Below are positions 53,343 to 64,000 of a DNA stretch of 64,000 bases, piece by piece. A program made the translations under genes and the position numbers. The notes beneath the pieces are model-generated. The model saw only the letters and a program-made list of their open reading frames with translations. It was not told the DNA's origin and did no database searches. Numbering within the stretch: position 1 is the stretch's first letter; every line of letters begins with the position of its first letter. The stretch comes from Saccharina japonica (Eukaryota > Sar > Phaeophyceae > Laminariales > Laminariaceae): contig MEHQ01004012.1 of the NCBI GenBank assembly GCA_008828725.1, forward strand, positions 128,198-192,197. Direction: 5' to 3'.

Positions 53343-53808
53343 TGTTACGACGGTGCACCTAGATAGTACGCAAGATTCGAAGGCGCTAAGGGGGAACCCA
53401 GTTCAAGGGCGATGAAGACTGAAAGTGCCCTCGTGAAAAGGCCTCCTTACGTGGAACACCGGCTTAATACCGAATCTCGTAAAGGAGGGCCCGTATTGCT
53501 CACAAATGAAGTGAGCAAGCACATGACATATCTGAGCCATATCTAAACCAACCGCTCTGCGAGTTGGAGCTTCGTCAGCTGGAGGAGGCGAGAGCAGCAA
53601 GGTCAGCAACGCCGGAGCCTGCTCACCACGAGGACCCAGGTGGTGTCAATGCACGAGCTCGGTACAAGCTAAATCGTGTGTCTATCAGAAGTCTAGGATG
53701 TTCATGGGGACCCCCTGATATCGGTTATCGCGAGCGGCAAGCGATAACGGGGAACAGGTACCACAAACTGTCCTTGACCTATGTTGACCAGACGTAACGT
53801 TCGTATCA
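53343..53808 (+). repeat. Right LTR of the TRIM element
   Basis: Same ends as the left LTR; preceded by a CTGGGGGGGA purine tract. Two similar tract-plus-LTR-start pieces (GGCTGGGGGGGAA then GTACGACGG) lie inside the element near 51900 and 52115. Confidence 0.88.
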
Positions 53809-56800
53809 AAAGCGCCAGCCGACTAATCAGCCAAAGTCAGGTTTAGTTGGCTTCGCTTCGCCAGCCAACTAAAAACTAGCCGGGTAGTCCAGTCAACTCG
53901 CAATCCTACTCTTGGGTCTATGGACCTTAAGCTGATTTTCAACCGTCAACTGGCGAAACAAAAAACGACGGTATATACCGTCCGTGTTGTGGCCATTTTA
54001 GCGGGTGACGTTTGGAACAAGACGTGATTTTGCTCATAAAGAAGACCCAATTCCCTAGGTTTACCTATTAAATAGGGGTCACGTATCTATAACGGAAATT
54101 CCAAACATGTCCGTATTTGCAACACTACAACCGAGTGAAAAATGTTTTTGAGTTTGCAACACTGCAACTGCAATCGACGCGTGCTGCGGTAGAGGTACGC
54201 GTAGCAATTTTTGGCTGATTTATTTTCCTGAAGGGATCGGGCGCCTTGACCCAACATCGTCCGTATTTCCTTCTCGTGTTGCAATATTTTCATTGCGCAG
54301 CAGTTACGAAGCCCATGGTATTGTTGTTCATCGGCTTTGTATAATAATAGCACTTTTATTTCCCTCTAAAATCAGTTTTTGGGTAAGGTATAGAGCTCCT
54401 CAGGTAATAAGCCACCACCCTCAGAAGGCAGAAACATGGCCTGTATGCAGGTGCACCTCTACCGTAGCCGTAGTATGCGTCAATCAAATGAAGTAAAAAA
54501 GAAAAAAAAAGTATGGCCGTTGCACCGTTGCAGTACTACGTACTGCAATCGAGTGAAAAATGCCTACATCCATGTGAAAGCCACGAAAATGGACTTTTTT
54601 TGTGAACAGCAGCGGTATGCAAATAGCACCGTACTCGTAGTCACAAGGCAAGCGATACTTCGCAGGGCAAGGGCAGTTTATCCACCCACATAATAAATTT
54701 GCTCGTAACAAAAAAAGTAAAACGTAAATAAATGGCGTACAACAACAGTAATTATGACCATAGGAGAGGGCGCGGGACAAGCGGGAGGCGAACAACATCG
54801 CACGCGGTCCCCTGTTGCCAATCTCCTCACTACATGCCGCTGCTGCTGCCGCCGCGCCGAATACAACTTCCTGGAAATGCCCGACTCAAGTCCCAACGAA
54901 TAACAGGAACGGAACGCTTGCAAGCTTATTACGTGCAAGTCTACTTATGGGGTGTAATTCGATGTATACTTCGAAGTATACACACGTCGTATAAAGTGCG
55001 AGGTGTACCTGGTGTATCATACTTGCAACAATATGAGGAGTGACTCAGTACGTACGTATGAATAGTCGGTTGCTTACAAGCGAGACAGACGGTGGAATCA
55101 AGCTGCATGACCAACAACAGCACTGCCTACAAGCGTGCCACCTCCGTCATAAAATAACTACAGGAAGTACAGTACTACAAGTAGTACCAACAGCGACAAA
55201 AAGCTCTGCGTACACCCACGTACAACTACATCGTAACTCGCTCAGCTCCCACAGCACATTCCAAAATCGGTCACGTCCACGTTGTTGATGAGGTGTGTGT
55301 CTAGGGGTCGGGTCTAAACACCCGCCACTGCTGTCCTATACACTCGTATCTAACCCCCCGCCACTGCCGCTCTATACATCGGTTCGGCACTGCAGTCAGG
55401 AAGCATCACATCCATGTGATCAAATGATCAGACGGCGCCGCTCGTTAACCCTCCGGCATTCCATGAATTATTCCGCCCGTGCTCATATCGATCGCCGCGG
55501 ACACAAACAAAAGCGACGGGTGGGGGAAAAAAAGAGGCTAAACATCGCCCCCCGCCCTCACCTCCCAACCGACGCCGAGCCTACATAGGCAGCTGGCGTG
55601 CACGTGCCAGGGAAACGTTCACCGCGGCAGCTACACACGGTGACCACCGGTCGGTTTAAGACGCTTGACAACGGGTACTTGTCGTGTCCTCAACCATCCA
55701 CCCATCCATCCATACGTTCAGTCACAAGTCACAAAGAAGAAGCAGGCATGCCGCCGACCCCGGCAAACCGCTGTACGAGCGAGCGAGCTTCGCACCCCCC
55801 CCTCCTCTATATGGGGCGTTTGGCTTTCTCTCGCAAAAACAAGCTTTGGACAAAGAGAACGCAAAATAAGTATGTCTGCTATCCGGTAGTAGCCAGTCAC
55901 CGTTCCTGTTCGAACGAGTGCGGCCGCGGACCACACAGCGGGATAAAAATACCGCTTGGATTGAGCTGATTGCCGGGCTGGCCGCGCAGCAGCATCCCAT
56001 ACAGCCGCGCATGGCCCGCCTGGTGTGTACTCGCCGCGCAGCATCTCATACAGCCGCGCATGGCCTGCCTGCTGTGTGCATAACGCGCAGCATCTCACAC
56101 GACCGATGGGCTGATATATTCTTGTCCCTGTGGAACTCTCTGCTAGCTTTCCCGCAATCAGCGAAGGGAGACTCTCGTTCTCCCACGTTTATGATCGGTT
56201 CTCGTTCGTGCTTCTACCGAGCGACCCCGACATTCCAAATCAACAGGTAGGAATATATATATATATGTATATATATAGGTGCCTGCTAGACTCTCTCTCT
56301 TTCGGGCGCTCCGAAAAGCGATACGTACTACCGACGCGTTTTTTTTGCCGTGTATGCCCACCCCTCCACAAGCCTTCCGCGGACCCTCAAAACCACCTCC
56401 CACCATGCACAGCAGCCCCCCCCCCCCCGACCCCCGACCCCGCCCCCCCGACAAATACCGTGCAGCTGGGGCGGACCACAAGCAACATGACAAGTACAAA
56501 CACCTTGCACGTGCCCCTCGAAAACGCGGGCGCCGCGCAGGCGGAGAAACTTGCGGATCCGCTGCGCTGGCCCCCCCCCCCCGCTCGTTGCATACCGCTC
56601 TGTACGGAAATATAAGGATCGTTTGGACATTAATATGAATACCAAACGGTCCTTACATTTATGACCAGGGTGGCCTATAGGCAGCACGCCGCCAAGGCGA
56701 CCAAGAAGGTTCCGGGGTAGCGGGGGGGGGGGGGGGTCACTTCCACCCTATCTAGAGCGAAGTCCCACTCCGACCGCCAGCAGTTTGCCAGGTTGCTGGG

Positions 56801-57047
56801 GATCTCCAGCGCTAATCTCCGCTGCCACATCGACCGACCGGGGAAAGGCTTGAGACTTTAGACACCACCCGTGCCAGAAGACCGGGCCGCCCGACAGCAT
56901 CCCCTGCACTGCCTTGCTCCGTCGTGCTGAAGCAAAACAAAATTGAGGACGAAGGTTGTTTCTATCAGCAGCTCGCTTCCTCTTCAGGGCCGGTCCGTCT
57001 GCTGGTAAAGGGGGGGGGGAGGGGGGAGGGGCGCATTACCATTTCGG
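53809..57047. other. Intergenic region between TRIM and TTLL gene end
   Basis: Contains a dispersed repeat shared with IARS intron 20 (54160-54260), a tandem of three ~48-bp units with CGCGCAGCATCTCATACAGC (55985-56095), C runs at 56410-56580 and a G run at 56719-56733. No supported gene; the end adjoining 57047 is probably TTLL 3' UTR. Confidence 0.6.
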
Positions 57048-63977
<6,930 letters not shown>

Positions 63978-64000
63978 CTGCGTGTTTTCGTTTTCGTTTT

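Larger units (their letters stand above)
51297..53808 (+). mobile_element. TRIM-type LTR element (non-coding, ends intact)
   Basis: Two direct repeats, 51297-51761 and 53343-53808, about 465 bp each and about 96-97% identical, both TG...CA bounded (TGTTACGA at the left, TCGTATCA at the right). AAAG lies on both outer sides, a 4-bp target duplication. A primer-binding-type site, TGGTGTCCAATCCGAG, follows the left repeat directly, and a G-rich purine tract precedes the right one. The 1.6-kb interior has no coding frame and mostly consists of four tandem units, so this is a terminal-repeat retrotransposon in miniature whose movement depended on another element. LTR divergence points to a moderately young insertion. 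Confidence 0.85.

Noticed and set aside
54721-55970. Several open frames of 80-120 codons in the intergenic region
   Set aside because: Overlapping frames on both strands, no conserved motif and no splice-site context.

Overview
The window is nuclear DNA from a eukaryote with many long introns, most probably a brown alga (Phaeophyceae, Ectocarpus-like) or a close stramenopile. The reasons are introns of about 0.1-4.3 kb with T-rich 3' ends and GTGAGT-type donors, short GC-rich exons in T-rich introns, very abundant small repeats, and Gly/Ser/Gln-rich low-complexity protein tails. The species call is inference; the gene calls rest on conserved protein motifs read directly from the sequence.

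Three protein-coding genes are supported. (1) Positions 1-3985, minus strand: the 5' part of cytosolic leucyl-tRNA synthetase (six exons seen; the rest lies beyond position 1). (2) Positions 8353-48089, plus strand: a complete cytosolic isoleucyl-tRNA synthetase, 24 exons over about 40 kb. The exon phases close exactly and sum to 3,525 nt (1,174 residues plus stop). (3) Positions 57048-63977, minus strand: the 3' part of a TTLL4-like tubulin glutamylase, ending in a long low-complexity tail; its 5' part lies beyond position 64000. The two synthetases are head-to-head across about 4.4 kb; the second synthetase and the TTLL gene are tail-to-tail across about 9 kb.

The main anomaly lies in the isoleucyl-tRNA synthetase gene. 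Exons 9-11 and their introns are present twice (19454-24140 and 25034-28690). The copies differ by about 10% in introns but only at eight synonymous sites in exons. The first exon 11 is cut short exactly where an 893-bp near-identical copy of an intron segment begins, and this creates an immediate stop. Only the second set of exons gives an intact protein. This is either a real intragenic duplication that must be skipped in splicing or two haplotypes joined in the assembly.

Most non-coding DNA is repeats. Individual introns carry their own small families: a 255-bp TIR element (introns 3, 5, 6), a ~100-bp core inside locus-specific inverted repeats (intron 7), a ~95-bp element (intron 17, four copies), and three fold-back elements (introns 13, 19, 20). 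A ~65-bp element joined to poly(C)/poly(G) runs (up to 78 C) fills the LARS introns, and one 33-C run lies exactly at a LARS splice donor. The 48-57 kb intergenic region holds a short non-coding LTR element (TRIM type) with intact ends, tandem repeats, a perfect 29-bp hairpin and microsatellites. No RNA gene, CRISPR array or prokaryotic feature was found.
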